DNA of 61,683 bases, from positions 1 to 61,683 of the forward strand of contig CAIJRK010000020.1 in the NCBI GenBank assembly GCA_903823025.1, given 5' to 3'. The stretch is from an uncultured beta proteobacterium (GTDB taxonomy: Bacteria; Pseudomonadota; Gammaproteobacteria; Burkholderiales; Burkholderiaceae_C). The first letter of the stretch is position 1. Every line of letters starts with the position of its first letter. Shown here piece after piece: positions 36,835-46,780 of the stretch. Below the pieces are notes generated by a model that was not told where the DNA came from, did not search any database, and saw only the letters and a list, made by a program, of their open reading frames with translations. The position numbers were made by a program, and so were the translations under genes.

Positions 36835-38079
36835 TTAATCCGGCAACAGCACTTGGCTGTCGATGCTGAACTGGTAATCTTTGAAGATATGTTCGGCACT
36901 CAAGGTTTGATAACTGCCATCTGGCAAGCGACGTGTCGTGTCTTTCAATCGGGGGGTGGTGTGGCCGCACGTCCAGCAATTAAAGTTGCGCATGTGCGTA
37001 CACAGACAGGTTTTATCCATCACTGAAATGGTTTTTGAGTCCGGGTGAAGCGCGACTTCGCGGTTGTAGGCCGTGATGTAGGCGCAGCCGCCATTGCCAT
37101 CCAGCAAATAACCGTAGGCTTCGCAATTAGGACGAATCCCGGAACCGATGGCGGGGGTGCCTTTGAGCATCCGCATTGGGTAGCCGGTGGGAGAAATATT
37201 GTTGACAACAATGTCCTCTTCGCTGGCTTTGAAATACTCTTGTTTGACCTTGTCGGGCAAGCCGCATTCGTTAGCCACCGTAAAGCGGGTGGCTACCTGT
37301 ACCGCCGCCGCACCTTTTTCCAGGAAGGACGTTGCATCACTGCCGGTAAAAATACCGCCAGCTGCAATCACCGGAATATCAAGTTGTTCGGTTTTCAGGA
37401 ACTGAACAACCTCCGCCATGATGGTAGCCAGGTCGTACTCGGCCCAGTCCATGCCAAAGCCCAAATGACCACCGGCCAATGGCCCTTCCACAATCACATA
37501 ATCGGGCAAACGGTTGAGCCGTGCGTTTTTGCGCAAAAAAATCTGTAGCGCCCGCACCGAAGACACGATGATGCCCAACTTGGCATCCCGAAACCGGGGG
37601 TGATCGGCCAGCAGTCCGAAGGAGCCTAAATGCAGACCGGCACTTAAAGTAATGCCGTCAATGCCCGCATCGAGCGCGGCAGACATGCGGACTTGCAGCG
37701 TTTCACGCGGGCCGTTCATGGTCAGCTTTTCCATGCAATTCACAAAGACCAAGCCCTCGCCTCGCTTGGCTGCCATCGTGGCTTGCACGAAATGCTTGGT
37801 CGCCTCGGCCAGCATATCCAAATCGAACTTGATGATCGCTTTGTCGCTGTTGTTGATGTTGTGTTTGTAAAAGCGCGTTTTGTCTTTGATGAAACTGGTG
37901 TTGTAGCGTCGGTCGGAGACGTCATGCACCAGCGCGTCAGAAATGTGTCCGATGCCGCCAAGTCGTGCTGCTTCCAAGGCCAATTCAGCCGTTGAAATAT
38001 CAACGCCCATACCGCCGATAACAATCGGCACCAACTCTTTTTTTCCGAACTTCAGGCGGAAGTCATCAACACGTTTCAT
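36835..38079 (-). CDS. Nitronate monooxygenase-like flavoprotein with Cys-rich tail
   Basis: A 414-residue FMN-binding TIM barrel of the 2-nitropropane dioxygenase/FabK group. PIVIGGMGVDIS is at the N terminus. VEGPLAGGHLGFGMDW and VIAAGGIFTGSDATSFLEKGAAAVQVATRF carry the flavin-phosphate site and the usual active-site His. Residues from about 355 form an extra C-terminal part with CLCTHMRNFNCWTCGH, four Cys in a metal-site-like spacing that the simple enzymes lack. The substrate is unknown. A strong site (AAGGAGTGAG) precedes the ATG at 38077-38079. Confidence 0.85.
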   Translation of the reverse strand: MKRVDDFRLKFGKKELVPIVIGGMGVDISTAELALEAARLGGIGHISDALVHDVSDRRYNTSFIKDKTRFYKHNINNSDKAIIKFDLDMLAEATKHFVQATMAAKRGEGLVFVNCMEKLTMNGPRETLQVRMSAALDAGIDGITLSAGLHLGSFGLLADHPRFRDAKLGIIVSSVRALQIFLRKNARLNRLPDYVIVEGPLAGGHLGFGMDWAEYDLATIMAEVVQFLKTEQLDIPVIAAGGIFTGSDATSFLEKGAAAVQVATRFTVANECGLPDKVKQEYFKASEEDIVVNNISPTGYPMRMLKGTPAIGSGIRPNCEAYGYLLDGNGGCAYITAYNREVALHPDSKTISVMDKTCLCTHMRNFNCWTCGHTTPRLKDTTRRLPDGSYQTLSAEHIFKDYQFSIDSQVLLPD

Positions 38080-38208
38080 CTCACTCCTTGGGGCACTCCA
38101 TCACCCCTGGCAAGCCTCTTGGCCGACGGCCCAAGCAAGCCTGGGGAGAAGAGAAAATCGAGAGGCCAGACCGGCCTCGGCTAGCCATAATTCTAACCTT
38201 CCTGATTT

Positions 38209-39249
38209 TCAAATCTGCTGAGTTGACAATTCCCCTGTTCGCATAGAGTACTTCACAAAAGCGTCCATTTTCTCGACTTGCACGCGGGCCAGACGACCAC
38301 CATAAACCGTCGATTGAAGCCACTTTAATTCTTCCGTCAATTGCGCTTCTTCATTGAGGCGCGTGTGCCAGACCTTTTGCTCTGCATTCCAGCGGTAAGC
38401 CCGGGATTTGAGCAAGTCTTTGGCATCAAAAGGCGCGTTGTTGGCTTGCAGGCGATAGCTGGGTTGTTGGCTCATAGCGATAATTTTTGCCAAGCCGCTG
38501 AGGCCAGAACTAGGCAAAGGTTCGGCCAGCACGGCCAGCAGCGCATGACAATCTATTTCAGCGCGGTGGGCGTCATAAAACCAGCCCTTTTCAAGAGCCA
38601 GATACGACAGCTTGGCAGAGCTTTGGCCTTCTTTTTTCCAGTCAATATCAGCGAAGGAGCAGCCCCAGCGGCATTGGGCAAAGGCAGGCATACGCGCCTC
38701 ACAAAAAGGCCTGTCAAAGCCCGCATTGTGGGCAATGATCAAGTCTGCGCCCGCCAGCATGGCCGCAATCCGGGCCTCGTCGAGGCGCTTGCCCTGCACC
38801 ATTTCGCTGGAAATGCCAGTGATGGCCTGTATTTCTTGGGAGACTGGCATTCCCGGGTCTTCCAGTTCGTCATACACCAGCACATCGCCTACGGGCAATC
38901 CGGTGGTGGTGTCCACATCAACTTGCAGCAAGGCCAGTTCGATGATTTTGTCTTTGGCGTGATCCAGACCGGTGGTTTCGGTGTCGAGCACCAGCACACG
39001 AATGACGGGGCCTTGTGGGAGCCGGTCAAAGTGAAGATGCGGCACCAGACGGCGCAGCACGCGGTAGTCGTGATGGCGCTCAAGCATCTGTGCCATGCGC
39101 TCAACGTCCTCCGGGAAGACGGATTCCAGCGCTGCCGTGGTGGCCGTGATGAGGATAGGTTCAGCTTTGGGCGGGGTAAGTGGTTCTATCTCCGTGCTGG
39201 CAGGAAATTCAGGGGTATCAAAACCAAGCTGGAGTTGTGGATCGGTCAC
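38209..39249 (-). CDS. DEDDh 3-5 exonuclease (Pol III epsilon-like)
   Basis: A 346-residue protein. About 80 N-terminal residues of uncertain role precede an exonuclease domain with D89 and E91 in VLDTETTGL, IIAHNAGFDRPFCEARMP, and HRAEIDCHALLAVL supplying His and Asp. A C-terminal segment of about 80 residues (LKSRAYRWNAEQKVWHTRL and on) may bind nucleic acid. The start is a GTG at 39247-39249 with a weak ribosome site, so the exact N terminus is uncertain. Its neighbours do not suggest a specific repair pathway. Confidence 0.88.
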   Translation of the reverse strand: MTDPQLQLGFDTPEFPASTEIEPLTPPKAEPILITATTAALESVFPEDVERMAQMLERHHDYRVLRRLVPHLHFDRLPQGPVIRVLVLDTETTGLDHAKDKIIELALLQVDVDTTTGLPVGDVLVYDELEDPGMPVSQEIQAITGISSEMVQGKRLDEARIAAMLAGADLIIAHNAGFDRPFCEARMPAFAQCRWGCSFADIDWKKEGQSSAKLSYLALEKGWFYDAHRAEIDCHALLAVLAEPLPSSGLSGLAKIIAMSQQPSYRLQANNAPFDAKDLLKSRAYRWNAEQKVWHTRLNEEAQLTEELKWLQSTVYGGRLARVQVEKMDAFVKYSMRTGELSTQQI

Positions 39250-39365
39250 GGAATGCTTTCAGTTTGAGATTTGTTCAGGCCAGCATTACACCGCAATCGA
39301 CCAGATTACTTAAAACTTTCAGCGTGCAAGGAAACTCAACCCTGACGCCTGTTTAAATAACGGTC

Positions 39366-40268
39366 ATGAAATCAACTATCCATGCCCTGATGGCACCGAC
39401 TTTTCCCGCCTTGCGTCCCTTGCGTGGTGTGCGCGTGTTCAGCCTCTCGCTCAATCTTCCAGGACCCGCTGCTTTGATGCGCTGCCTGCAAATGGGCGCT
39501 TCCTGCGTCAAACTGGAGCCGCCCTCGTCCGACCCCATGGCCTTGTATAGCCGCGTCGCCTACGACGTGATGCATCAGGGTGTTCGGGTCACGGTGGCTG
39601 ACCTTAAAACTGAAAAAGGTCAAAAAACTTTACATAGAGAATTAGCCAAGGCGGATGTTTTGCTTACCTCGTTTCGCCCCGCCGCTTTGAAAAAACTGGG
39701 TTTGGATTGGAAGCCACTACACAAGCGTTACCCCATGTTGTCGCAAGTGGCTATCGTGGGCGCACCCGGTGCGCGAGCCGAAGAACCGGGACATGACCTC
39801 ACCTATCAGGCCGAGAACGATCTTGTCACGGGCTTGGCGCTGCCCGCTACGTTGTATGCGGATATGGGCGGCTCGTTGATGGCGTCAGAGGCGATATTGC
39901 AAACCGTGCTGTTTCAGCGTCAAAAAGGCAAAGGCGGCTATATTGAAGTGGCGTTGTCGCAAGCGGCAGGCTACCTGGCGTTGCCGCGCGCCTGGGGCGT
40001 GATGCATCCAGAGGCGCCTGTGGGTGGCGGGCACGCCGGTTATCAGGTTTATCCGTGCAAGGACGGCCGGGTTGCGATGGCTGCCTTGGAGCCGCACTTT
40101 GCCAAACCGCTGTGCGCCGCCGTCGGAATCGACTATGTCAATAGTCAAACCATGATGACCCCCGTAACCCGTCAATTAATCGCCGATTACCTGCTGACCC
40201 AAACCCGCAAAGCACTGGACAAGTTGGCCGTCGAAAAAGACATCCCACTCTACACGCTAGAAAAATAA
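39366..40268 (+). CDS. Short class III (CaiB/BaiF) CoA-transferase
   Basis: A 300-residue CoA-transferase, about 80-100 residues shorter than typical family members. Visible landmarks are LRGVRVFSLSLNLPGPAALM, the YADMGGSLMASEAI region that holds the catalytic Asp, and a GYQVYPCKDGRVAMAALEPHF motif. The shortening is at the C-terminal end, where the frame stops cleanly. It may be a natural short subgroup or a functionally reduced copy. The CoA donor and acceptor are unknown. No acyl-CoA genes adjoin it. Confidence 0.85.
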   Translation: MKSTIHALMAPTFPALRPLRGVRVFSLSLNLPGPAALMRCLQMGASCVKLEPPSSDPMALYSRVAYDVMHQGVRVTVADLKTEKGQKTLHRELAKADVLLTSFRPAALKKLGLDWKPLHKRYPMLSQVAIVGAPGARAEEPGHDLTYQAENDLVTGLALPATLYADMGGSLMASEAILQTVLFQRQKGKGGYIEVALSQAAGYLALPRAWGVMHPEAPVGGGHAGYQVYPCKDGRVAMAALEPHFAKPLCAAVGIDYVNSQTMMTPVTRQLIADYLLTQTRKALDKLAVEKDIPLYTLEK

Positions 40269-40449
40269 TCAAAATAGGCTTCAAAGAAAAGTTGACTGTT
40301 CATTAAAAATGAGCATTGGTTTTAAAACTCCCGTCACTTCAGAGTAATTGAAGAATTGTCAGATCACTGATCATGCAGCGGAAGTGGTCTTTCCAAATGA
40401 AAAAGCACTTGCCTATTTTTTTGCCGTGTGGGTAGAAAAATATGGACAT

Positions 40450-40482
40450 AAAAAAACCCTAAGTGAATCAATCACTTAGGGT
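40450..40482 (-). terminator. Rho-independent terminator of the tRNA-Ser gene
   Basis: On the minus strand, ACCCTAAGTGA and TCACTTAGGGT form an 11-bp perfect stem with a five-base loop, followed by six or more T. It begins eight bases after the tRNA 3-prime end. Confidence 0.9.
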
Positions 40483-40489
40483 CATTCAT

Positions 40490-40582
40490 TGGCGGAAACG
40501 GAGAGATTCGAACTCTCGAGAAGGCTTTAAACCCTCTACTCCCTTAGCAGGGGAGCACCTTCGGCCACTCGGTCACGTTTCC
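40490..40582 (-). tRNA. tRNA-Ser (anticodon GCU)
   Basis: On the minus strand the gene begins GGAAACG and ends CGTTTCC-G-CCA, a perfect 7-bp acceptor stem with encoded CCA. The anticodon stem-loop CCCCTGCTAAGGG gives anticodon GCU, reading AGC/AGU. A long variable arm (GAGGGTTTAAAGCCTTC) and the T-arm with GTTCGAATC complete a class II serine tRNA. It lies 39 bases downstream of the lysC stop and has its own terminator. Confidence 0.96.
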
Positions 40583-40621
40583 TAAAACACTGAGCGTATT
40601 ATCTCACGACTTCGCCTCATT

Positions 40622-41890
40622 TCAGGCCGGTGACTGATCCAAATCAAAAGCTTTATGCAATGAGCGCACGGCTAGTTCCATATACTTCTCATCAATGACC
40701 ACAGAAGTCTTGATTTCAGAGGTTGAAATCATTTGAATATTGATCCCTTCTTCACTCAGAACGCGGAACATTTTGCTGGCAACACCCACATGACTGCGCA
40801 TCCCGATGCCCACAATCGTCACTTTACAGATTTTGGTGTCACCAATAACCTCTTGCGCACCCAAGGTGGAAAGAACCTTTTCTTTCAGTAACTCCATCGC
40901 TTTAGCGTAATCGCCACGGTTAACCGTGAAGCTAAAGTCGGTTTTACCTTCTTTGCTGATGTTTTGAATAATGACATCGACTTCAATGTTGGCTTCGGCT
41001 ACGGCGCCGAGAATTTGATAGGCAATGCCGGGCTTGTCAGGTACACCTAGCACCGAAATTTTGGCTTCGTCGCGTGTGAATGCAATGCCGGAAACAATAG
41101 CTTGCTCCATGTGTTCGTCTTCCTCAAAAGTAATCAGGGTGCCGGAGTCGGCTTCCGTGTTGATGTCAATGTCCCAAGGCGTAAAACTGCTTAAAACGCG
41201 TAATTTAACTTTGTATTTACCGGCAAACTCCACAGCTCGAATTTGTAGAACTTTGGAGCCCATGGAGGCCATCTCCAACATTTCTTCAAAGCTTACTTTT
41301 TGCAGTCGGCGAGCTTCAGGCACGACGCGTGGATCGGTGGTGTAAACGCCGTCAACATCGGTAAAGATCAGGCATTCTTTGGCTTTCATCGCAGCCGCAA
41401 CGGCCACCGCCGACGTGTCAGAACCACCGCGCCCCAAGGTCGTGATATTGCCTAGCTCGTCAAGCCCCTGAAAGCCGGTGACGATAACCACCTTGCCCGC
41501 ATCCAAGTCAGCGCGCACACGGGTGTCGTCAATCGACTCGATGCGGGCTTTGGTGTGGGCGCTATTGGTGCGAATAGGAACTTGCCAGCCCGCATAGCTG
41601 ACGGAGTTCATGCCCTCGGCTTGCAGCGCAATCGCCAGTAAAGCGCTTGACACCTGCTCACCCGTGGCGGCCAGCATATCGAGTTCGCGACTGTAGGCGT
41701 CTGTCGATTTGGACGGTGAAAGCTCTTTGGCTAACCCCAATAAACGGTTGGTTTCACCGCTCATAGCGGAAGGAACGACCACCATTTGGTGACCGGCGCG
41801 TGCCCATTTAGCGACGCGTTTGGCGACATTGCGGATGCGTTCAGTAGAACCCATCGATGTGCCGCCGTATTTGTGAACAATTAATGCCAT
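40622..41890 (-). CDS. lysC: Aspartate kinase
   Basis: A 422-residue aspartokinase. The N-terminal kinase domain starts VHKYGGTSMG, has TLGRGGSDTSAVAVAAAMKA and FTDVDGVYTTDPR, and is followed by two ACT domains (about residues 265-422) for allosteric control by lysine or threonine. It makes aspartyl phosphate for Lys, Met, Thr and cell-wall precursor synthesis. The ATG at 41888-41890 gives the standard N terminus; the longer frame is an artefact. It is last in accA-tilS-lysC, 25 bases after tilS. Confidence 0.97.
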   Translation of the reverse strand: MALIVHKYGGTSMGSTERIRNVAKRVAKWARAGHQMVVVPSAMSGETNRLLGLAKELSPSKSTDAYSRELDMLAATGEQVSSALLAIALQAEGMNSVSYAGWQVPIRTNSAHTKARIESIDDTRVRADLDAGKVVIVTGFQGLDELGNITTLGRGGSDTSAVAVAAAMKAKECLIFTDVDGVYTTDPRVVPEARRLQKVSFEEMLEMASMGSKVLQIRAVEFAGKYKVKLRVLSSFTPWDIDINTEADSGTLITFEEDEHMEQAIVSGIAFTRDEAKISVLGVPDKPGIAYQILGAVAEANIEVDVIIQNISKEGKTDFSFTVNRGDYAKAMELLKEKVLSTLGAQEVIGDTKICKVTIVGIGMRSHVGVASKMFRVLSEEGINIQMISTSEIKTSVVIDEKYMELAVRSLHKAFDLDQSPA

Positions 41891-41915
41891 TAGAAGTAAT
41901 TTTTTAGAGCAAAAC

Positions 41916-42866
41916 CTAAAGATTGTACCAACCGAGAAAACGGCCTTTGCGTTTGATAAAACCAAGGCCTACTTTGATGTGTATCTGATGTCCTCGCGTG
42001 GTGCAGGCGGCAATTTGATTTAACAATTCTGCGAGTTGGGCGGCACTGGGGACGACGTTATAAGTTTTATTAAGCCAGTCACGTAGCATATTGGCCTGTC
42101 GGGGATGGCTTAATGACTGAATAAGTGTAATCACGGGCGGAGTGCCAACAAGTGCTCTATCTTGTGCGGCAACCTCCAGCAAGACGGCGTGTGCCTGCGC
42201 CGCATGAGCAGCGCTGCGGGTAAAAGTGTCACGAAATTGAGGAAACGTAGCCTTCAGAACTGGCAGCAACCGGGCGCGGATTCGGTTGCGGGTGAATTGC
42301 TCATCCGCGTTGCTGGGGTCTTCAATATGCGTCACACCTCGCTCGGTAAGCCAAGTACGGATGTCTGACGCGCGAACGCCCAATAAGGGCCGATGATAAG
42401 AAATGCCCGCACGAATCCAAGTGGCTGGCATAGCGCTCAGGCCGGGCAAACCACTCCCACGACTTAGCGCTAGCAAAAGAGTTTCAACCTGATCGTCGGC
42501 GTGCTGGGCAAGCGCGATGTTTTTAACCACATACGGCGTATCGGCCTCCAGCGCGACGGCCTCAAACGCTTGGTAGCGAACACGGCGCGCCGCATCTTCA
42601 GGACTTTGCCCTGTAGCGTGACGGCCATCGACTTTACGCACCGTCAGCGGTACATCCAACTGTGCACAAAAAATACGGCAATGGTGCTCAAAGTCATCGG
42701 CTGCGACCTGCAAGCCATGATGAATGTGAATGGCGGTTACTTGTCCCGGCCACTTCTCGGCGCACGCCAGCAATAACGCGGTTGAATCGGCCCCGCCACT
42801 GAAAGCGACGGCCAGCGGTAAGGTGGGCGAGAACCTGGCAATCGCTTCAATCAGGCCTGTCGTCAC
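41916..42866 (-). CDS. tilS: tRNA(Ile)-lysidine synthase
   Basis: A 316-residue N-type ATP pyrophosphatase with the PP-loop SGGADST near residue 23, ALAQHADDQVETLLLALSRG and RPLLGVRASDIRTWL. It attaches lysine to C34 of tRNA-Ile(CAU), an essential step that changes both codon and amino-acid identity. The protein is short, lacking most of the extra C-terminal domains of E. coli TilS, as in many Betaproteobacteria. The start is a GTG at 42864-42866, three bases after accA, with CCAGG as ribosome site. Confidence 0.93.
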   Translation of the reverse strand: MTTGLIEAIARFSPTLPLAVAFSGGADSTALLLACAEKWPGQVTAIHIHHGLQVAADDFEHHCRIFCAQLDVPLTVRKVDGRHATGQSPEDAARRVRYQAFEAVALEADTPYVVKNIALAQHADDQVETLLLALSRGSGLPGLSAMPATWIRAGISYHRPLLGVRASDIRTWLTERGVTHIEDPSNADEQFTRNRIRARLLPVLKATFPQFRDTFTRSAAHAAQAHAVLLEVAAQDRALVGTPPVITLIQSLSHPRQANMLRDWLNKTYNVVPSAAQLAELLNQIAACTTRGHQIHIKVGLGFIKRKGRFLGWYNL

Positions 42867-42869
42867 ACG

Positions 42870-43847
42870 TTACCTGGCGTTTGCCTTGGTATCGGTAAAG
42901 CGGCCATAGCTCTGCAGCCGGTCATAGCGACGGTTCAATAACTCATCGCCCTTGAGATCGCTGACCTGGCGAAAGGCGTCATTCAAGGCGCGTTTGAGAA
43001 ACGCCGCCATTTGTTTGTGGTCACGATGCGCACCGCCGACTGGCTCGTTGACGATTTTGTCAATGACCCCCAGTGCTTTGAGCCGATGCGCGGTGATGCC
43101 CAGCGCATCCGCCGCTTCTTGTGCTTTTTCGGACGTTTTCCAGAGAATAGAGGCGCAGCCTTCAGGGCTGATTACTGAGTAAATCGAGTACTGAAGCATC
43201 AGCACCTGGTCGCCAATCGAAATAGCCAACGCGCCCCCCGATCCGCCCTCGCCAATAATGGTGGTGATGATTGGAACTTCGAGTTGCGCCATCTCGAAAA
43301 TATTGCGACCGATGGCCTCGGACTGACCTCGTTCTTCAGCCTCAATGCCTGGATAAGCACCGGGTGTATCAACAAAGGTAAAAACCGGTAAATTAAACTT
43401 TTCAGCCATTTTCATGAGTCGCAATGCTTTGCGATAACCCTCGGGCTTACTCATGCCAAAGTTGCGAAGGCCACGCTCTTTGGTGTCACGCCCTTTTTGT
43501 TGGCCCAACACCATGCAAGGCGTGCCATTGAAACGCGCCAAACCACCCACAATGCTCAAATCATCGGCAAAATGACGATCGCCATGCAACTCCACGAAAT
43601 GAGTGAATATCTCGTTGATGTAGTCCAGGGTGTAAGGCCGCTCGGCATGGCGGGCAATTTTGGTGATTTGCCAAGGCGTCAAATCGCTGTACAAATCTTT
43701 GGTGAGTTGCTGGCTTTTTTTAGCCAGCTGAGTGATCTCAGCTGAAATATCAACGGCTGATTCCGTCTGCACATAACGCAGCTCTTCTATTTTGTTTTCG
43801 AGATCCGCAATGGGTTGCTCAAAGTCGAGAAATGTTTTTTTAGCCAT
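42870..43847 (-). CDS. accA: Acetyl-CoA carboxylase carboxyltransferase, alpha subunit
   Basis: A 325-residue AccA of normal length. It has [40 protein letters not shown] and [15 protein letters not shown], the crotonase-fold oxyanion region. With AccD it transfers carboxyl from biotin to acetyl-CoA, the first step of fatty-acid synthesis. It leads the accA-tilS-lysC run. The 183-bp gap to cysS holds no gene that can be supported. Confidence 0.97.
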   Translation of the reverse strand: MAKKTFLDFEQPIADLENKIEELRYVQTESAVDISAEITQLAKKSQQLTKDLYSDLTPWQITKIARHAERPYTLDYINEIFTHFVELHGDRHFADDLSIVGGLARFNGTPCMVLGQQKGRDTKERGLRNFGMSKPEGYRKALRLMKMAEKFNLPVFTFVDTPGAYPGIEAEERGQSEAIGRNIFEMAQLEVPIITTIIGEGGSGGALAISIGDQVLMLQYSIYSVISPEGCASILWKTSEKAQEAADALGITAHRLKALGVIDKIVNEPVGGAHRDHKQMAAFLKRALNDAFRQVSDLKGDELLNRRYDRLQSYGRFTDTKANAR

Positions 43848-44030
43848 AAAACTCCTATCGCGTTAAGGGAAGAGTCGCTGCATTCATAGCAGCATCGGTC
43901 TGTCCTAGAAAATTCCAATACGCAACCGTGACCGGTTCAAGCGAGCGCCAAATATACCAAGTTGCCACACTGCACCCGAGTATTTACGCCCGGAGCACCT
44001 CGCGCGCATCATCGTGGGCTTGCAGACAAA

Positions 44031-45413
44031 TCATTGCCCAACCTCCCAAGTGGTTCCCCCAGCCGTGTCTTTAAGCACAATAGATTGGCTTAACAAGTCT
44101 TGGCGAATACGGTCAGCCTCTGCAAAATTTTTAGCTAACTTGGCCGCCGTCCGTTGTTCAATCATGCCCGCGATGTAGCCTTCATCCAGCTTGGCACCTG
44201 CTTGCAAAAACACCTTGGGGTCGCCTTGAAGCAAACCAATGCAGCCGCCCAACAGCTTCAATAACCGGGCCAGTTCTGCCGAGCGGGTTTTGTTGACCTC
44301 AGTGGCTAACTCAAACAGCACCGCGACCGCTTCAGGCGTGCCAAAGTCCTCATCCATGGCCGCTTTGAAGCGTGCAGCAAACGACTGCGTCCAGTCGATG
44401 TCACCGGGGGTGGATTCAGGCGTGACCAGATCAAGCGCGGTGTACAGACGTTTGAGCGAATTACGGGCATCGTCCAAATGGGCATCGCTGTGATTCAAGG
44501 CGCTGCGGTAATGGGCACGGATAATAAAGAAACGAACCGTCTCGGCGTCGTATTGAGCCAAAATTTCACGAATCGTGAAAAAGTTGCCCAAGCTTTTAGA
44601 CATTTTTTCGTTGTCGCGCGTGACAAACCCGTTGTGCATCCAGAACCGGGCCAAGGCTTGACCCGTGGCGCCTTCGCTCTGCGCAATTTCATTTTCGTGA
44701 TGTGGGAATTGCAGATCGGCGCCGCCGCCATGAATGTCAATCGTCTCTCCCAGCATCTGCTGACACATGGCTGAACACTCAATGTGCCAGCCTGGTCGGC
44801 CTTTGCCATAAACACTGTCCCACTGCGCGTCGTCTGGCTCGCTCGGTTTGGCGGTTTTCCACAGCACAAAGTCCAGCGGATCGTCCTTGCCATCGAGCAC
44901 AGCGACCCGTTCTCCCGCGCGCAGCTCATCCAGTGATTTACCGCTTAATTTGCCGTAGCCAGGAAATTTACGCACGGCGTAATTCACATCCCCGTTGAGC
45001 GACTGATAAGCTAAACCCTTGTGCGTCAATTGCCCAATCAGGCTCAACATTTGCGGCACAAATTCAGTGGCCCGAGGCTCCACGGTGGGCCGTTCAATCC
45101 CCAAAGCATCCGCATCCTGATGGAGTGCCGCGACCATGCGGTCGGTTAAAGCGCGTATGGTTTCGCCATTTTCAAGCGCGCGCCGGATGATCTTGTCGTC
45201 AATATCGGTGACATTGCGCACGTAAGTCACGCGCAAACCGCTGGCTTTAAGCCAACGCTGCACCACATCAAATGCCACCATCGCACGCGCGTGCCCCAAG
45301 TGACATAGGTCATAAACGGTCATGCCGCAAACATACATCCGGACGTGGCCGGGCTCCAAAGGAGAAAAAGGTTCCAGGGCACGCGATAGCGTGTTGTAAA
45401 TGCGCAAGCTCAT
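44031..45413 (-). CDS. cysS: Cysteinyl-tRNA synthetase
   Basis: A 460-residue class I synthetase with the HIGH-type motif [14 protein letters not shown] with zinc-binding Cys and nearby His, and KMSKSLGNF. The ATG at 45411-45413 before [10 protein letters not shown] matches family N termini, though the ribosome site is poor. A TTG further upstream is unlikely. It is divergent from the TPR-ppiA-ppiB-lpxH run across a 197-bp gap, an arrangement common in this group. Confidence 0.97.
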   Translation of the reverse strand: MSLRIYNTLSRALEPFSPLEPGHVRMYVCGMTVYDLCHLGHARAMVAFDVVQRWLKASGLRVTYVRNVTDIDDKIIRRALENGETIRALTDRMVAALHQDADALGIERPTVEPRATEFVPQMLSLIGQLTHKGLAYQSLNGDVNYAVRKFPGYGKLSGKSLDELRAGERVAVLDGKDDPLDFVLWKTAKPSEPDDAQWDSVYGKGRPGWHIECSAMCQQMLGETIDIHGGGADLQFPHHENEIAQSEGATGQALARFWMHNGFVTRDNEKMSKSLGNFFTIREILAQYDAETVRFFIIRAHYRSALNHSDAHLDDARNSLKRLYTALDLVTPESTPGDIDWTQSFAARFKAAMDEDFGTPEAVAVLFELATEVNKTRSAELARLLKLLGGCIGLLQGDPKVFLQAGAKLDEGYIAGMIEQRTAAKLAKNFAEADRIRQDLLSQSIVLKDTAGGTTWEVGQ

Positions 45414-45610
45414 AAATATTTCAAACGACAAAAAGTCTGCCAACGCAACGAAAAGCTGAGGCTGGCAAAGACGGCTGATGGGTGGGTGGTTTTAAGGGGG
45501 GTTGCTGAAGAGCAACCTCTGGAAAACAATTAGACTCAGTATATAGCCCTGTCAGCCTACAAAATCACGACTGACAGCGGGCCTTTACTCTATTGGATTT
45601 AAAAAGCTTT

Positions 45611-46144
45611 ATGCCGCATACCCGCGCCACCATTTTTTCCAGCCTTTGTTGCTTTGTCATGCTGGCGGCCTGTCTGACTAACGTCGCTTATGCTGATGAG
45701 TACAGTGACGTTAACCAATTAATACGCACAGGCCAGTTAATCGAGGCGACCCGCCAAGCCGAGGTTTACCTCGACAACAAGCCCCATGATCCACAAATGC
45801 GATTCCTCAACGGCGTGATTCAAAGTACGACAGGCAATCCAACGCAGGCCATCGCGATTTTCACCAAACTGACCGAAGACTACCCTGAACTGCCTGAGCC
45901 ATATAACAATTTGGCGGTTCTCTATGCGCAACAAGACCAGCTTGACAAGGCGCGCACGGCCCTGGAAATGGCGATTCGCACCAACCCCGGTTATGCGACG
46001 GCACATGAGAATCTGGCCGATGTGTATGCCGCGCTGGCTGGTCAAGCCTACAGCAAGGCCTTGCAACTCGGCAGCACTTCTGCCGCCCTATCACCAAAAC
46101 TTGCACTCATTCGTGAGTTGCTTCAAGTCAAACTCAAGAACTAA
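45611..46144 (+). CDS. Secreted TPR-repeat protein
   Basis: A 177-residue exported protein. A signal peptide (ATIFSSLCCFVMLAACLTNVAYA) includes a Cys in LAAC that could be a lipobox. At least two TPR units follow: ...LPEPYNNLAVLYAQQDQLDK and PGYATAHENLADVYAALAG. It probably acts as a periplasmic or envelope scaffold. It leads a run into ppiA (33 bases), ppiB and lpxH. The ATG at 45611 lacks a clear ribosome site; a TTG at 45593 is in frame. Confidence 0.85.
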   Translation: MPHTRATIFSSLCCFVMLAACLTNVAYADEYSDVNQLIRTGQLIEATRQAEVYLDNKPHDPQMRFLNGVIQSTTGNPTQAIAIFTKLTEDYPELPEPYNNLAVLYAQQDQLDKARTALEMAIRTNPGYATAHENLADVYAALAGQAYSKALQLGSTSAALSPKLALIRELLQVKLKN

Positions 46145-46177
46145 AGTCAGCCACGTTATTTTTGAAAGAATTAGAGA

Positions 46178-46777
46178 ATGAAATTTAAGCTTTTCCCGAC
46201 ACTGGCCCCTGCCGCCATCGTTATTGCCGCTGTTTTTTCAATGGCTCACAACGCCCAGGCGCAAGACGCACCTCGCGTCAACTTTGCCACGACGGCCGGT
46301 AATTTTGTCGTTGAGGTTTATCCCGACAAAGCTCCTAAAACGGTTGCCAACTTTTTGCAATACGTCAACGATAAACACTATGACGGCACGATTTTCCATC
46401 GCGTGATTGAGAACTTCATGATTCAAGGCGGTGGCTATGACGCCCAATACGCCGAGAAGAAAACGCGGGCACCTGTGGTCCATGAAGGTCGCGATGCCTT
46501 GGCCAAAGGCGGTCCTAAAAACACAACGGGAACGCTGGCCATGGCTCGTACCAACGATCCGCAATCCGCCACCGCACAATTTTTCATCAATGTCAAAGAC
46601 AATGCGTTTCTTGATCCGACCACACAGCAATTTGGCTATACCGTTTTTGGCAAAATCGTGAGCGGTATGGACGTGATTCAGAAAATCAAAGCCGCGCCCA
46701 CTGGCTCTGGCGGCCCTTTCCAGTCCGATGTTCCTAAAACACCCATTCTTATCAACTCTGCAACCCTGGTTAAATAA
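46178..46777 (+). CDS. ppiA: Periplasmic cyclophilin-type peptidyl-prolyl isomerase
   Basis: A 199-residue cyclophilin with a signal peptide ending AQAQD. The catalytic core has FHRVIENFMIQGGGYD with the active-site Arg, and [12 protein letters not shown]. It isomerises X-Pro bonds in secreted proteins. Three bases separate it from a cytoplasmic paralogue, so the pair looks like a tandem duplication with different localisation. Confidence 0.95.
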   Translation: MKFKLFPTLAPAAIVIAAVFSMAHNAQAQDAPRVNFATTAGNFVVEVYPDKAPKTVANFLQYVNDKHYDGTIFHRVIENFMIQGGGYDAQYAEKKTRAPVVHEGRDALAKGGPKNTTGTLAMARTNDPQSATAQFFINVKDNAFLDPTTQQFGYTVFGKIVSGMDVIQKIKAAPTGSGGPFQSDVPKTPILINSATLVK

Positions 46778-46780
46778 ATT

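Noticed and set aside
43984..44034. 16-codon ORF whose ATG overlaps the cysS stop
   Set aside because: It has an ATGA overlap but encodes only [16 protein letters not shown] with no known counterpart. The rest of the cysS-accA gap is empty, so chance is the simpler view.
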